Below, in pieces: positions 1-8,573 of a stretch of DNA of 64,000 nt. Origin of the DNA: Caulobacter sp. (GTDB lineage Bacteria > Pseudomonadota > Alphaproteobacteria > Caulobacterales > Caulobacteraceae); the NCBI GenBank assembly GCA_030645575.1, contig JAUSMJ010000059.1, positions 1 to 64,000 of the forward strand. Direction: 5' to 3'. The position numbers and the translations under genes were made by a program. The first letter of the stretch is position 1, and every line of letters begins with the position of its first letter. The notes below the pieces were generated by a model, which ran no database searches, was not told the DNA's origin, and saw only the letters and a program-made list of their open reading frames with translations.

Positions 1-525
1 GTGCGCAAGTCGCCGTTTGACTCGTCCGGCGGGCGCCACACCTCGTTTGCATCGGTTTTTGTCTACCCCGAGATTGACGACTCGATCGAGATCAACATCA
101 ACCCCTCCGACGTGCGCACCGACACCTACCGCGCCAGCGGCGCAGGCGGCCAGCACATCAACAAGACCGACTCGGCCGTGCGCCTGACGCACATCCCGAC
201 CGGCATCGCCGTGGCCTGCCAGGCCGGCCGCAGCCAGCACCAGAACCGCGAAGAAGCGTGGAAGATGCTGCGCGCGCGGCTCTACGAGATGGAGCTGCAG
301 AAGCGCGAGGCGGCGGCCCAGGCCCTTGAGGACCAGAAGACCGACATCGGCTGGGGCCACCAGATCCGCAGCTACGTGCTGCAGCCCTACCAGATGGTCA
401 AGGACCTGCGCACCAACGTCGAGACGTCGGACACCGACGGCGTGCTGGACGGCGACCTCGACGCGTTCATGGGCGCCGCCCTGGCCCAGCGGGTCGGGGC
501 CACGCGGGACGCGGTCGAGGGATAG
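1..525 (+). CDS. prfB: Peptide chain release factor 2, C-terminal part (cut by window edge)
   Basis: Class I release factor that recognises UGA/UAA stop codons on the ribosome and triggers hydrolysis of peptidyl-tRNA. The visible 174 residues cover the catalytic domain: the GGQ loop lies at about residues 49-51 in the context [15 protein letters not shown], and the motif [16 protein letters not shown] just before it is typical of RF2. The 5' end, including any programmed frameshift site, lies outside the window, so the first codon here is not a real start. It converges on rnr with only about 40 bp between the stops. Identification is secure; RF2 rather than RF1 is inferred from the sequence around the GGQ. 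Confidence 0.95.
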   Translation: MRKSPFDSSGGRHTSFASVFVYPEIDDSIEININPSDVRTDTYRASGAGGQHINKTDSAVRLTHIPTGIAVACQAGRSQHQNREEAWKMLRARLYEMELQKREAAAQALEDQKTDIGWGHQIRSYVLQPYQMVKDLRTNVETSDTDGVLDGDLDAFMGAALAQRVGATRDAVEG

Positions 526-567
526 GCGGGCTCAGCCTTGTCCGCCGTGCGGGAGGAGGGGTGGGGG

Positions 568-2868
568 CTACCGCCGCTTCCCCTTCCGCACCCCCTTCGG
601 CGTTCCCCCGCGCTTGGGACCGCCCCGGCCCGGGTCCATCCGCCGCCGCACGCCGAGCCTCGGCCTTGGCGCGTTGGGATCGGCCGGCATCGGCTCGGAC
701 AGCATTTCGAACAGCAGGCCGCCCGTCACCGGCGTGGCCTCGCGCAGGCGCACCTCCACCGGCATCCCCAGCGGCCATCTTGCGCCCGAGCGTTCGCCGA
801 CCAGGGCATGGGTGCGATCGTCGTGGACGAAATATTCGTCTCCCAGGCCCGAGATCGGGATCAGGCCGTCGGCGCCCGTCTCGGTCAGGCGGATGAACAG
901 GCCGAACCGCGTCACGCCGGTGATCCGGCCGTGGAAGTCGCTGCCCACCTGGTCGGCCAGGAAGGCGGCCACATAGCGGTCGGTCGCGTCGCGCTCGGCG
1001 GCCATGGCCCGGCGCTCGGCGAAGGTGATCCGCTCGGCCGTGTCCTTCATCTGCTTGACGTCCTGGTCGGTCAGGCCGTCGGTCCCCAGGCCCAGCGCCC
1101 GGATCAGGCCGCGGTGCACGACCAGGTCGGCGTAGCGGCGGATTGGGCTGGTGAAGTGGGCGTAGCGCTGCAGGTTCAGGCCGAAGTGGCCGATGTTGTC
1201 GGGATTGTACTGGGCCTGCATCTGGGTGCGCAGGACCACCTCGTTGACGATGTCGGCGTGCGGCCCCTCGCGCGTTTCGGCCAGCAGCTTGTTGAACCGG
1301 TCGGTGCGCGGCGCCTCGCCCTTGGACCAGGGGATGTCCAGCGTGGCCAGGAAGTCGGTCAGCGCCATCATCTTCTCGGGCGATGGCGTGTCGTGGATGC
1401 GGTAGATCAGCGGCGTCTTCTTCTGCTCCAGCGTCTCGGCGGCGCAGACGTTGGCCTGGACCATCATCTCCTCGATCAGACGGTGCGCCTCAAGCGAGGC
1501 GCGTTTGGTGATCGAGGCCACATGGCCTTCGGGCGAGATGATGATGCGCCGCTCGTCGCTCTCGATGCCCAGCGGCGAGCGGGCGAGGCGGCCCTTGAGC
1601 ATGCAGTGATAGGCGGTCCACAGGGGCCGCAGGATGCCCTCGGCGATCGGCCCGGTCTTGTCGTCCGGATTGCCGTCCATGGCCATCTGGGCCTGCTCGT
1701 AGCTGAGCTTGGCCGCCGAACGCATCAGGCCGCGCACGAAGCGATGGCTGACCTTGCGGCCGTCCTTGCTGAACACCATCCGCACGGCCAGGGTGGCGCG
1801 GTTCTCGCCTTCGCGCAGGGAGCACAGGCCGTTGCTCAGCCGCTCTGGCAGCATCGGCTCGACCCGGTCGGGGAAGTAGACGCTGTTGGACTTGTCGCGG
1901 GCGATGCCGTCCAGCGCCGAGCCGGGGCGCACATAGGCGGCCACGTCGGCGATGGCCACCCAGACGATCCAGCCGCCGACATTGCGCGGCTCGGGGTCGG
2001 GATGGGCGAACACCGCGTCGTCATGGTCGCGGGCGTCGGCCGGGTCGATGGTGATGAACGGCAGGTCGCGTAGGTCCTCGCGCCCCTGCAGCGTCGGGGC
2101 CTGGGCCGCCTCGGCCTCGGCTTCCGCCTCCGGCGAGAAGCCGGTCGGGATGCCGTGGCTGTGGATGGCGATCAGCGACGCCGCCCGGGGCTCGTCCTCG
2201 CGCCCGACCACCTCGACCAGCTTGCCGTGTTTGGGGCCATAGCGCTGGGCCTGGGCGCCGACGGTGGCCAGCACCAGGTCGCCGTCCTTCAGCTTTTCGC
2301 CGTCGGCGAACGACAGGACCAGGCTGTCCTTGGACTTGCGGTCGACCGGCTCGACGCGGATCTCGCGGTTGGCCTTCCGGATCACGCCCAGAATGCGGTG
2401 GGCGCTCTGGCCCAGCTTCTTGATCAGCCGGGCCTCGTACTCACCGGTTTCGAGCCGGTCGAAGTGGACCAGCACCCGGTCGCCCATGCCGGGCGCGCCG
2501 ATCACCGCCTCGCCACGAGCGGGGGCCAGCCGGGCCAGGGGCGCGTCCTCGCCAGCCTTGACCAGTCGCACATAGAGATCGCCGTCGGGATCGCGCTCGA
2601 CCACGTCGGCCACGCCGACCGGGGGCAGGGCGCCGGCCTCGGCGAAGCCCTTGCGACCCCGCTTGCCCAGGGCGCCCTCGTCTTCCAGCTTGCGCAGCAT
2701 GTCGCGCAGGGCCCGCCGGCCCTCGCCCTTGAGCCCGAAGGCCCGCGCGATGTCGCCCTTGTCCTGCTCACCGGCGGTGCGCAGGTATTTGATCAGGGTG
2801 TCGCGGTCGGGCAGCCCCGGCGGCGGGCGCTGGGTCTTTGGCGGTTTGGGCGGAGGAGGCTTGGCCAT
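568..2868 (-). CDS. rnr: Ribonuclease R
   Basis: Processive 3'-5' exoribonuclease of the RNB (RNase II) family, acting on structured RNA, including trans-translation substrates. The 766-residue protein has an N-terminal winged-helix/cold-shock region, an RNB catalytic domain with the metal-binding aspartates in ITIDPADARDHDDAVF (about residues 272-287), a C-terminal S1 domain (VTRFGLFIRL), and a basic tail rich in R, G and K. I chose the internal ATG giving MAKPPPPKPP; an in-frame ATG 39 bp upstream would add 13 residues with no family resemblance. It lies downstream of topA on the same strand, separated by a repeat-filled gap. smpB, its partner in trans-translation, is also in this window. 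Confidence 0.95.
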   Translation of the reverse strand: MAKPPPPKPPKTQRPPPGLPDRDTLIKYLRTAGEQDKGDIARAFGLKGEGRRALRDMLRKLEDEGALGKRGRKGFAEAGALPPVGVADVVERDPDGDLYVRLVKAGEDAPLARLAPARGEAVIGAPGMGDRVLVHFDRLETGEYEARLIKKLGQSAHRILGVIRKANREIRVEPVDRKSKDSLVLSFADGEKLKDGDLVLATVGAQAQRYGPKHGKLVEVVGREDEPRAASLIAIHSHGIPTGFSPEAEAEAEAAQAPTLQGREDLRDLPFITIDPADARDHDDAVFAHPDPEPRNVGGWIVWVAIADVAAYVRPGSALDGIARDKSNSVYFPDRVEPMLPERLSNGLCSLREGENRATLAVRMVFSKDGRKVSHRFVRGLMRSAAKLSYEQAQMAMDGNPDDKTGPIAEGILRPLWTAYHCMLKGRLARSPLGIESDERRIIISPEGHVASITKRASLEAHRLIEEMMVQANVCAAETLEQKKTPLIYRIHDTPSPEKMMALTDFLATLDIPWSKGEAPRTDRFNKLLAETREGPHADIVNEVVLRTQMQAQYNPDNIGHFGLNLQRYAHFTSPIRRYADLVVHRGLIRALGLGTDGLTDQDVKQMKDTAERITFAERRAMAAERDATDRYVAAFLADQVGSDFHGRITGVTRFGLFIRLTETGADGLIPISGLGDEYFVHDDRTHALVGERSGARWPLGMPVEVRLREATPVTGGLLFEMLSEPMPADPNAPRPRLGVRRRMDPGRGGPKRGGTPKGVRKGKRR

Positions 2869-2910
2869 GTGCTGGGATAACGCGGACGGCGACGCGAGGT
2901 AACTCAAATA

Positions 2911-3052
2911 TCCCTCCCCTTTATGGGGAGGGTGGACGGGCGAAGCCCGGACGGGTGGGGGAGTTCATCGCCACCCCGACGAATCCGGCACGGCATTCGG
3001 CTTCCCCACCCTGACCGCTTCGCGGTCTGTCCCTCCCCATAAAGGGGAGGGA
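2911..3052. repeat. Family D palindromic intergenic element, copy 1
   Basis: A 142 bp element bounded by two inverted copies of a palindrome of the type CCCTCCCCTTTATGGGGAG, with a further inverted pair inside. It fills almost the whole rnr-topA gap and ends 4 nt beyond the topA stop codon. It would fold into a long hairpin on either strand and may act as a processing or termination structure. Related elements occur at 8398, 14421 and 60081. Confidence 0.8.
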
Positions 3053-3056
3053 GAGT

Positions 3057-5717
3057 TTAGGCCTTCGCCTTCGCCGCCGGCTTCTTCTTCGCCGGAGCCT
3101 TCTTTTTCGCCTTCACCACCTTGGCCGTCAGCGCGTCGGGCTTCTTCGGCGCCGCGGGCTTCTTCGCGGCGGCCTTCTTGACCGGTTTCTTGCCGCCGCC
3201 CTTGGCGACGCGTTCGGCGATCAGGCCGACCGCCTCCTCCAGCGTCACCTCCAGCGGGTCCTTGCCGCGCGGGACGTTGGCGTTGGTCGCGCCGTGCTTG
3301 ATGTAGGGGCCGAAGCGGCCGTTGAGGATCTTGATCGGCTGGCCATCCTCGGGGTGGGCGCCCAGGTCCTTCAGGGCGGCGGCCGTGGCCCGGCCGCCCT
3401 TGCCGCCGGCGCGCTTCTCGGCCAGCACGGCGACGGCGCGGTTGAGGCCCACGTCGAACACCTCGTCGGCGCTCTCCAGGTTGGCGTAGGTGCCCTCGTG
3501 CAGCACGAACGGGCCGTAGCGGCCGATGCCGGCGACGATCACCTTGCCGTCCTCCGGGTGCTTGCCGACCTCGCGCGGCAGGTCGAGCAGGCGCAGGGCC
3601 TTGTCGATGTCCATCGCCGCCGGGGGCCAGCCCTTGGGCAGGCTCGAACGCTTGGGCTTGTCGCCCTCGAGCGGGGTTTCCTCGACATAGTGGCCGAAGC
3701 GGCCGTTCTTCAGCCAGACGGTCTGGCCGCTCTTTGGGTTGATCCCCAGCTCGCGGTCGCCCTCGACGGCCTCGCCTTCGCCGTCGGGCTGGGCGATCGG
3801 GCGGGTGAAGCGGCACTCGGGGTAGTTCGAGCAGCCGATGAAGGCGCCGAACTTGCCGGTCTTCAGGCTCAGCTGGCCGACGCCGCAGGTCGGGCAGAGG
3901 CGCGGATCGGAGCCGTCGGCCTTGGCCGGGAAGATGTGCGGACCCAGCGCCTCGTTGAGCGCGTCCAGCACGTTGGTCACGCGCAGCTCGGCGATCTCGC
4001 CGACGGCCGCGTGGAAGTCCTTCCAGAAGTCCCGCAGGAATTCCTTCCAGTCCAGCTTGCCGTCAGAGACCAGGTCGAGCTTCTCCTCCAGGGCGGCGGT
4101 GAAGTCGTACTCGACGTAGCGCAGGAAGAACTGCTCGAGGAAGGCCGTGACCAGCCGGCCCTTGTCCTCGGGAATGAAGCGGTTCTTGTCCATCCGCACA
4201 TAGGCGCGGTCGCGCAGCACGGTCAGCACCGAGGCGTAGGTCGAGGGTCGGCCGATGCCCAGCTCTTCCATCCGCTTGACCAGGCTGGCTTCGGAGAAGC
4301 GCGGGGGCGGCTCGGTGAAGTGCTGGTCGGCGCGGGCGGCGATCACCCGGGCGTCGGCGCCCTCGTTGATCACCGGCAGCTTGCCGGCGAAGTCGGCGTC
4401 CTCGCCGCCGGCGGCCTTGTCCTGCTCCGGATCGTCGCGGCCTTCCTCGTAGACGGCGAGGTAGCCGGGGAACTGGATCACCTGGCCGGTGGCGCGCAGG
4501 CCGGTCTTGCCGTCGCTGCCTTCCAGCTCGACGGCCGTGCGCTCGATGCGGGCGGCCTCCATCTGCGAGGCGATCATCCGCTTCCAGATCAGCTCGTAGA
4601 GCCGGCCCATGTCGCTTTCGAGCTTCAGCTTGCCCGGATTGCGCTCCAGCGAGGTCGGGCGGATCGCCTCGTGTGCCTCCTGGGTGTTCTTGGCCTTGGT
4701 CTTGTAGAGGCGCGCGGTCTCGGGGACGTAGTCCTTGCCGTACAGGCCGCCGATGACGCGGCGGGCCTCGTCCAGCGCCTCGGGCGCCGACTGCACGCCG
4801 TCGGTGCGCATGTAGGTGATCAGGCCGGTGGTCTCGCCGCCGATGTCGACCCCTTCGTACAGCTTCTGCGCCGCCTGCATGGTGCGCTGGGCCGAGAAGC
4901 CGAGCTTGCGCGAGGCTTCCTGTTGCAGGGTCGAGGTGGTGAAGGGCGGGGGCGGGGTGCGCCGGGCCGGCTTCTTCTCCACCGAGGCGACCGTGAAGCC
5001 GCAGGCCTGCACGGCCGCGCGGGCGGCGGTCGCCGAGGCCTCGGTGTTGAGGTCGAACTTGGAGAGCTTCTTGCCGTCGTGCTTGACGAGTCGGGCCAGG
5101 AAGGGATCGGACCCGGCGGAAACGTCGGCCTCGACGGTCCAGTATTCCTGGGTCCGGAAGCGCTCGATCTCCAGCTCGCGGTCGACGATCAGCCGCAGAG
5201 CCACCGACTGCACCCGGCCGGCCGAGCGCGAGCCCGGCAGCTTGCGCCACAGCACTGGCGAAAGCGTGAACCCGACCAGATAGTCGAGCGCGCGGCGGGC
5301 CAGGTAGGCCTCGACCAGCTCCATGTCGATCTGGCGCGGGTTGGCGATGGCGTCGAGGACGGCGGCCTTGGTGATGGCGTTGAAGGTGGCGCGCTGGACG
5401 TTGACGCCCTTCAGCGCCTTCTTCTTGTTCAGCACCTCCAGCAGGTGCCAGCTGATCGCCTCACCTTCGCGGTCGGGGTCGGTGGCGAGATAGAGGGTGT
5501 CGGCGCCCTTCAGGGCGTCGGCGATGTCGTTCAGCCGCTTGGCCGACTTGGCATCGACCTCCCAGCTCATGGAGAAGTCGTCGTCCGGCTTCACCGAACC
5601 GTCCTTCGACGGCAGGTCGCGGACATGCCCGTACGAGGCGAGAACCTTGTAGTCCGGCCCCAGGTATTTGTTGATGGTCTTGGCCTTGGCCGGGCTCTCG
5701 ACGACGACGACGTGCAT
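3057..5717 (-). CDS. topA: DNA topoisomerase I (type IA)
   Basis: Relaxes negatively supercoiled DNA through a transient 5'-phosphotyrosyl link. The 886 residues start with a TOPRIM domain (VVVESPAKAKT; acidic DPDRE at about 80-84), then the type IA core with the catalytic tyrosine in GLITYMRTDG (Y302). One zinc-type cysteine cluster follows near residue 620 (CPTCG ... CSNYPEC), then several TopA_C-type repeats with GRFGxYV or GRYGPFV cores. The last 45 or so residues are a Lys/Ala/Pro-rich tail resembling a histone H1 tail, common in alphaproteobacterial TopA and probably for non-specific DNA binding. It sits between the DUF2442 gene and rnr. Confidence 0.97.
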   Translation of the reverse strand: MHVVVVESPAKAKTINKYLGPDYKVLASYGHVRDLPSKDGSVKPDDDFSMSWEVDAKSAKRLNDIADALKGADTLYLATDPDREGEAISWHLLEVLNKKKALKGVNVQRATFNAITKAAVLDAIANPRQIDMELVEAYLARRALDYLVGFTLSPVLWRKLPGSRSAGRVQSVALRLIVDRELEIERFRTQEYWTVEADVSAGSDPFLARLVKHDGKKLSKFDLNTEASATAARAAVQACGFTVASVEKKPARRTPPPPFTTSTLQQEASRKLGFSAQRTMQAAQKLYEGVDIGGETTGLITYMRTDGVQSAPEALDEARRVIGGLYGKDYVPETARLYKTKAKNTQEAHEAIRPTSLERNPGKLKLESDMGRLYELIWKRMIASQMEAARIERTAVELEGSDGKTGLRATGQVIQFPGYLAVYEEGRDDPEQDKAAGGEDADFAGKLPVINEGADARVIAARADQHFTEPPPRFSEASLVKRMEELGIGRPSTYASVLTVLRDRAYVRMDKNRFIPEDKGRLVTAFLEQFFLRYVEYDFTAALEEKLDLVSDGKLDWKEFLRDFWKDFHAAVGEIAELRVTNVLDALNEALGPHIFPAKADGSDPRLCPTCGVGQLSLKTGKFGAFIGCSNYPECRFTRPIAQPDGEGEAVEGDRELGINPKSGQTVWLKNGRFGHYVEETPLEGDKPKRSSLPKGWPPAAMDIDKALRLLDLPREVGKHPEDGKVIVAGIGRYGPFVLHEGTYANLESADEVFDVGLNRAVAVLAEKRAGGKGGRATAAALKDLGAHPEDGQPIKILNGRFGPYIKHGATNANVPRGKDPLEVTLEEAVGLIAERVAKGGGKKPVKKAAAKKPAAPKKPDALTAKVVKAKKKAPAKKKPAAKAKA

Positions 5718-5894
5718 GCGGTCTCAATGACGGAGGGAGGGAAAATCGCCCTTTGAGCGAGGGCGGAAAGTGGGGGCGGGGATGGGGCAATGTCAACGCA
5801 GTGTGGCGCAGCCGCTCATCGATTGGCAAAATCGGCGCATCGCGAGACCGCAAACGGCCCTCGCCGCCACGGGATCGCTGCCTGGTTTCCGATG

Positions 5895-6305
5895 TCAGGT
5901 CGCGAGCGAAGCCTTTCGTGGCCGACCACCTTTGGCCCCGTTCGCGCGGGCGGCGGCGGCCTTGGCCGGAGAGGTGGCGCGGCCGGCCTGGCTGGCCATG
6001 TGCCTGACCGATCCGAAGACGCCCGCCAGCAACCCGGGAATGGAGAGATCGACGTCCAGGACTTCCCAGTGCAGGCCGTAGCCCGCGCCGGTGACCACGA
6101 CGGCCGCGAGGCGCTCCTCGTCGGCGGCCTCCAGACCTTCGGCGAGACCAGGCGGGAAGGCGAAGGCGCAGCCGTTGGCCAGTTCCACGATCACCCTTCC
6201 GCTCACCTGATCATATCGCGCCGAGACAGCGCGTGGCTCCATCCGTCTCGCGCGCTGGCCGCGTTCCAGAGCGGCGTCGATTTCGGCGTCGGTCAGGTCA
6301 GCCAT
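5895..6305 (-). CDS. DUF2442-domain protein, possible partner of DUF4160
   Basis: A 136-residue protein whose middle part (about residues 20-80, e.g. GRVIVELANGCAFAFPPGL) matches the DUF2442 pattern: a small domain with a conserved short strand pair and an ANG motif. The C-terminus is a basic tail (AKGGRPRK) that could contact nucleic acid. Its start overlaps the end of the DUF4160 gene by 8 nt, which suggests translational coupling. DUF4160-DUF2442 pairs are frequently found together and have been proposed as toxin-antitoxin-like modules; I do not know a proven activity. The pair sits between dprA and topA and has the look of an insertion into a housekeeping run. Confidence 0.75.
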   Translation of the reverse strand: MADLTDAEIDAALERGQRARRMEPRAVSARYDQVSGRVIVELANGCAFAFPPGLAEGLEAADEERLAAVVVTGAGYGLHWEVLDVDLSIPGLLAGVFGSVRHMASQAGRATSPAKAAAARANGAKGGRPRKASLAT

Positions 6306-6540
6306 GAATATCCTTCCATCGTCGGAGGAGCAGGTCCCGGTGCTGCCCGATAGTCCTCATTCCTCGACGAAGATCAGCGCGAGACAGATGATCGGCCCAC
6401 ACCAGAACGGGTTGCTCTCCCGGACCCTTCAGATCGACCTTCGCCTCACCGTCGGCCCCGATCAGATGAACATGAGCCGGCGGGTGATCGTTCGGGAAGA
6501 TCACCACCCGCAAGCCATGGATCCTGAGGATCGTGACCAT
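6298..6540 (-). CDS. DUF4160-domain protein, possible toxin-like partner
   Basis: An 80-residue DUF4160 protein. The family hallmark is visible: an N-terminal strand (MVTILRIHGLRVVIFPND) followed by HPPAHVHLIG, then a Lys/Asp strand region (AKVDLKG) and a C-terminal helix with HRDLLLRRW. The conserved histidines and the tiny size suggest an enzyme or RNA-binding module, but no function is established that I can cite. It is the first gene of a two-gene unit, overlapping DUF2442 by 8 nt. An 18-bp near-perfect palindrome lies about 8 bp upstream of its start, between it and dprA, and could serve as an autoregulatory operator. Confidence 0.78.
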   Translation of the reverse strand: MVTILRIHGLRVVIFPNDHPPAHVHLIGADGEAKVDLKGPGEQPVLVWADHLSRADLRRGMRTIGQHRDLLLRRWKDIHG

Positions 6541-6548
6541 GGCTCAAT

Positions 6549-6566
6549 AACCTATCTAGTTAGGTT
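6549..6566. promoter_or_regulatory. AT-rich 18-bp near-palindrome, possible operator of the DUF4160/DUF2442 pair
   Basis: AACCTATCTAGTTAGGTT reads almost the same on both strands; only the symmetric pair flanking the central CTAG differs. It fills most of the 25-bp gap between the dprA stop codon, which it touches, and the DUF4160 start. AT-rich sequence is rare in this genome. Position and symmetry suit a repressor site, but no binding protein is known. Confidence 0.4.
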
Positions 6567-7648
6567 TAGTCCAGACGCGAAACCGTGCCGCCCGGGCCAA
6601 ACACCGCCACCCCCGCCAGCGACAGCTCGACCAGCGCCGCGAACACCGCCGGCGCGGGGGCGTTGGCGGCCCGCACGAGGTCGTCGATGGTCACCGGCGT
6701 TGGCGACAGCAGGGCGGCCACCCGGTCGCGCACGCCGTCGGGCGGCGGCGCGGCCGGTCCGCTCCAGGGCCGACGCTCCCGCTCGCGCAGCCCGCCCAGC
6801 CCCTCCAGCGTCCGCAGCACGTCCTCGGCCCCCTCGCAGACCGTGGCCCCCTGGCGCAGCAGGTCGTTGGCGCCGCGCGCCCGGGGATCGAGCGGCGAGC
6901 CCGGCACGGCCAGCACCTCGCGTCCCTGTTCGGCGGCGAGCCGGGCGGTGATCAGGGAGCCGGACTTCAGCTCGGCCTCGACCACCACCACGGCCAGCGA
7001 CAGGCCGCTGATCAGCCGGTTGCGGCGCGGAAAGTCGCGCGCCTGGGCGCGCTGGTCGGGCGGGCTTTCGGAGACGATCGCGCCGCGCTCGGCGATGCGC
7101 GCGTGCAGCCGGTCGTGCTCGGGAGGATAGATGTCGCCCACGCCGCCGCCCAGCACCGCCACCGTGCCGGTGGCCAGCGAACCCTCGTGGGCCGCGCCGT
7201 CGATGCCGCGCGCCAGGCCCGAGACGACCAGCTTGCCGGCCGCGCCCAGGTCGGCGGCCAGGTCCCGGGCGAAGCGCTGGCCGGCGGCGGAGGCCACCCG
7301 CGCGCCGACGACGGCCACGGCGGGCCGGCTCAGCAGGTCGGCGCGGCCCAGCACCCAGATCAGCGGCGGCGGCGGGTCCAGCGCCGCCAGCAGGGGCGGG
7401 AAGTCGGGCTCGCCGCCGCAGATCAGCCGCGCCCCCAGCCGCTCGCCCGCCTCGAGCTCCCGCTCGGCCTCGGCCCTGGTGGGGATGTTCACCGGGCGCC
7501 GCGCGAGACCGGGCAGGGCCTCGACCGCCGCCATGGCCGAGCCGCAGCGTTGCAACAGATGGTCGAAGGCCACCGGTCCGACGTTCGGGGTCCTGGCCAG
7601 ACGCAGCCAGGCGATCCGTTCGGCGTCGGACGGCGGCCCGGCCGTCAC
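6566..7648 (-). CDS. dprA: DNA processing protein DprA
   Basis: Single-stranded DNA-binding protein that loads RecA during natural transformation. The 360-residue protein has an N-terminal SAM-like helical region (WLRLARTPNVGPVAFDHLL), the Rossmann DprA fold with the signature VSGLARGIDGAAHEG at about residues 160-175 and GGGVGDIYPPEH after it, and a C-terminal winged-helix domain (PVTIDDLVRAANAPAPAV) as in many proteobacterial DprA. It overlaps the upstream plsY by 4 nt (ATGA), so the two are probably translated together. DprA alone does not prove that the cell is competent. Confidence 0.95.
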   Translation of the reverse strand: MTAGPPSDAERIAWLRLARTPNVGPVAFDHLLQRCGSAMAAVEALPGLARRPVNIPTRAEAERELEAGERLGARLICGGEPDFPPLLAALDPPPPLIWVLGRADLLSRPAVAVVGARVASAAGQRFARDLAADLGAAGKLVVSGLARGIDGAAHEGSLATGTVAVLGGGVGDIYPPEHDRLHARIAERGAIVSESPPDQRAQARDFPRRNRLISGLSLAVVVVEAELKSGSLITARLAAEQGREVLAVPGSPLDPRARGANDLLRQGATVCEGAEDVLRTLEGLGGLRERERRPWSGPAAPPPDGVRDRVAALLSPTPVTIDDLVRAANAPAPAVFAALVELSLAGVAVFGPGGTVSRLD

Positions 7649-8310
7649 GCGTCCGGCGTCGGAGCGGTCGCCCCCCCGACTTCCTTGGGCGCCTTCTTCG
7701 CGCCGATCTTCGGCTCCTCGCCCTTGAGCAGGCGGCGGATGTTCGCGTGGTGCCGGATGAAGACCAGCACGGCCATGAAGGCCGCCAGCAGGATAATCGG
7801 TCGGGGGGCGTCGGTGGAAAACGCGAACACGGGCGCCAGGGCCGCCGCCGTCAGTGACGCGAGCGAGGACATGCGGAACAGCGCCGCCATGGCGATCCAG
7901 GTCAGACCCGCCAGGGTGCCGACCGGGAAGGCGGCCGACAGCAGCACGCCGTAGAAGGTCGCCACGCCCTTGCCGCCGTTGAACTTCAGCCAGACCGGGA
8001 ACAGGTGGCCGACAAAGGCGCTGCCGCCCGCCAGGGCCACCGCCGCGGCGTTGCCGTGGGTCAGCAAATGGGCCAGCAGCACCGCCACCGCCCCCTTGCC
8101 GGCGTCGCCGATCAGGGTGATGGCGGCCAGGTCCTTGCGGCCCGAGCGCAGCACATTGGTCGCCCCGATGTTGCCCGAGCCGATCTTGCGGATGTCGCCC
8201 GCCCCGCCCAAGCGCGTGGCGATCAGCCCGAACGGGATCGAGCCGAGGAGATAGCCCCCCACGACGATCAGCCCAAGAGTCAGCCAGACAGCGCTCGCCA
8301 GAGATTCCAT
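7645..8310 (-). CDS. plsY: Acyl-phosphate:glycerol-3-phosphate acyltransferase
   Basis: Integral membrane enzyme that transfers an acyl group from acyl-phosphate to glycerol-3-phosphate, the first step of phospholipid synthesis. The 221 residues show five hydrophobic segments and the family's loop motifs: GSIPFGLIATRL, GSGNIGATNVLR, and GGKGVATFYGVLL near residue 110. The C-terminal tail (KGEEPKIGAKKAPKE) is hydrophilic, probably cytoplasmic, and slightly longer than in short PlsY proteins. It overlaps dprA downstream; upstream lies a 263-bp gap holding a palindromic element. Confidence 0.96.
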   Translation of the reverse strand: MESLASAVWLTLGLIVVGGYLLGSIPFGLIATRLGGAGDIRKIGSGNIGATNVLRSGRKDLAAITLIGDAGKGAVAVLLAHLLTHGNAAAVALAGGSAFVGHLFPVWLKFNGGKGVATFYGVLLSAAFPVGTLAGLTWIAMAALFRMSSLASLTAAALAPVFAFSTDAPRPIILLAAFMAVLVFIRHHANIRRLLKGEEPKIGAKKAPKEVGGATAPTPDA

Positions 8311-8397
8311 GGTCGCCCCTCTTACACGGTATGGTTGTTGTTGTCTTGTGGTTTGACGCTAGCGCGCGTCGCGGCGGGTGTCATGTGTTGCTCGCAA

Positions 8398-8562
8398 TCC
8401 TCCCCGGAGCGCAGCGAGGGGGAGGGGGACCGCCGGGACGGCGGTGGAGGGGGCCGCGCGAATGCCAGCGATCCTATCCTGAATTTCGGTCATTCTGGCG
8501 CGTCCGGCGCTGCCCCCTCCACCAGCCTCCGGCTGGTCCCCCTCCCCACTGCGTGGGGAGGA
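8398..8562. repeat. Family D palindromic intergenic element, copy 2
   Basis: A 165 bp element with inverted ends (TCCTCCCCGGAGCGCAGCG on the left, CACTGCGTGGGGAGGA on the right) and inner inverted GGGGGAGGGGGACC / GGTCCCCCTCCCC and GGAGGGGG / CCCCCTCC blocks. It lies in the plsY to pyrC-like gap, ending 11 nt beyond the pyrC-like stop codon. The rest of the 263-bp gap shows no gene. Confidence 0.75.
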
Positions 8563-8573
8563 ACGGCGAGGCT

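Noticed and set aside
526-567. A terminator between prfB and rnr
   Set aside because: The 42-bp gap is GC-rich with no stem followed by a T-run on either strand.
3294-5756. A plus-strand open frame of 820 codons antisense to topA
   Set aside because: High GC content keeps antisense frames open; the composition (long runs of V, G, D, Q, H, L) has no recognisable domain, while the minus strand encodes a full topoisomerase I.
5718-5894. A small gene or RNA between topA and the DUF2442 gene
   Set aside because: The 177-bp gap has no frame with a ribosome site and no strong hairpin; I see only probable promoter sequence for topA.
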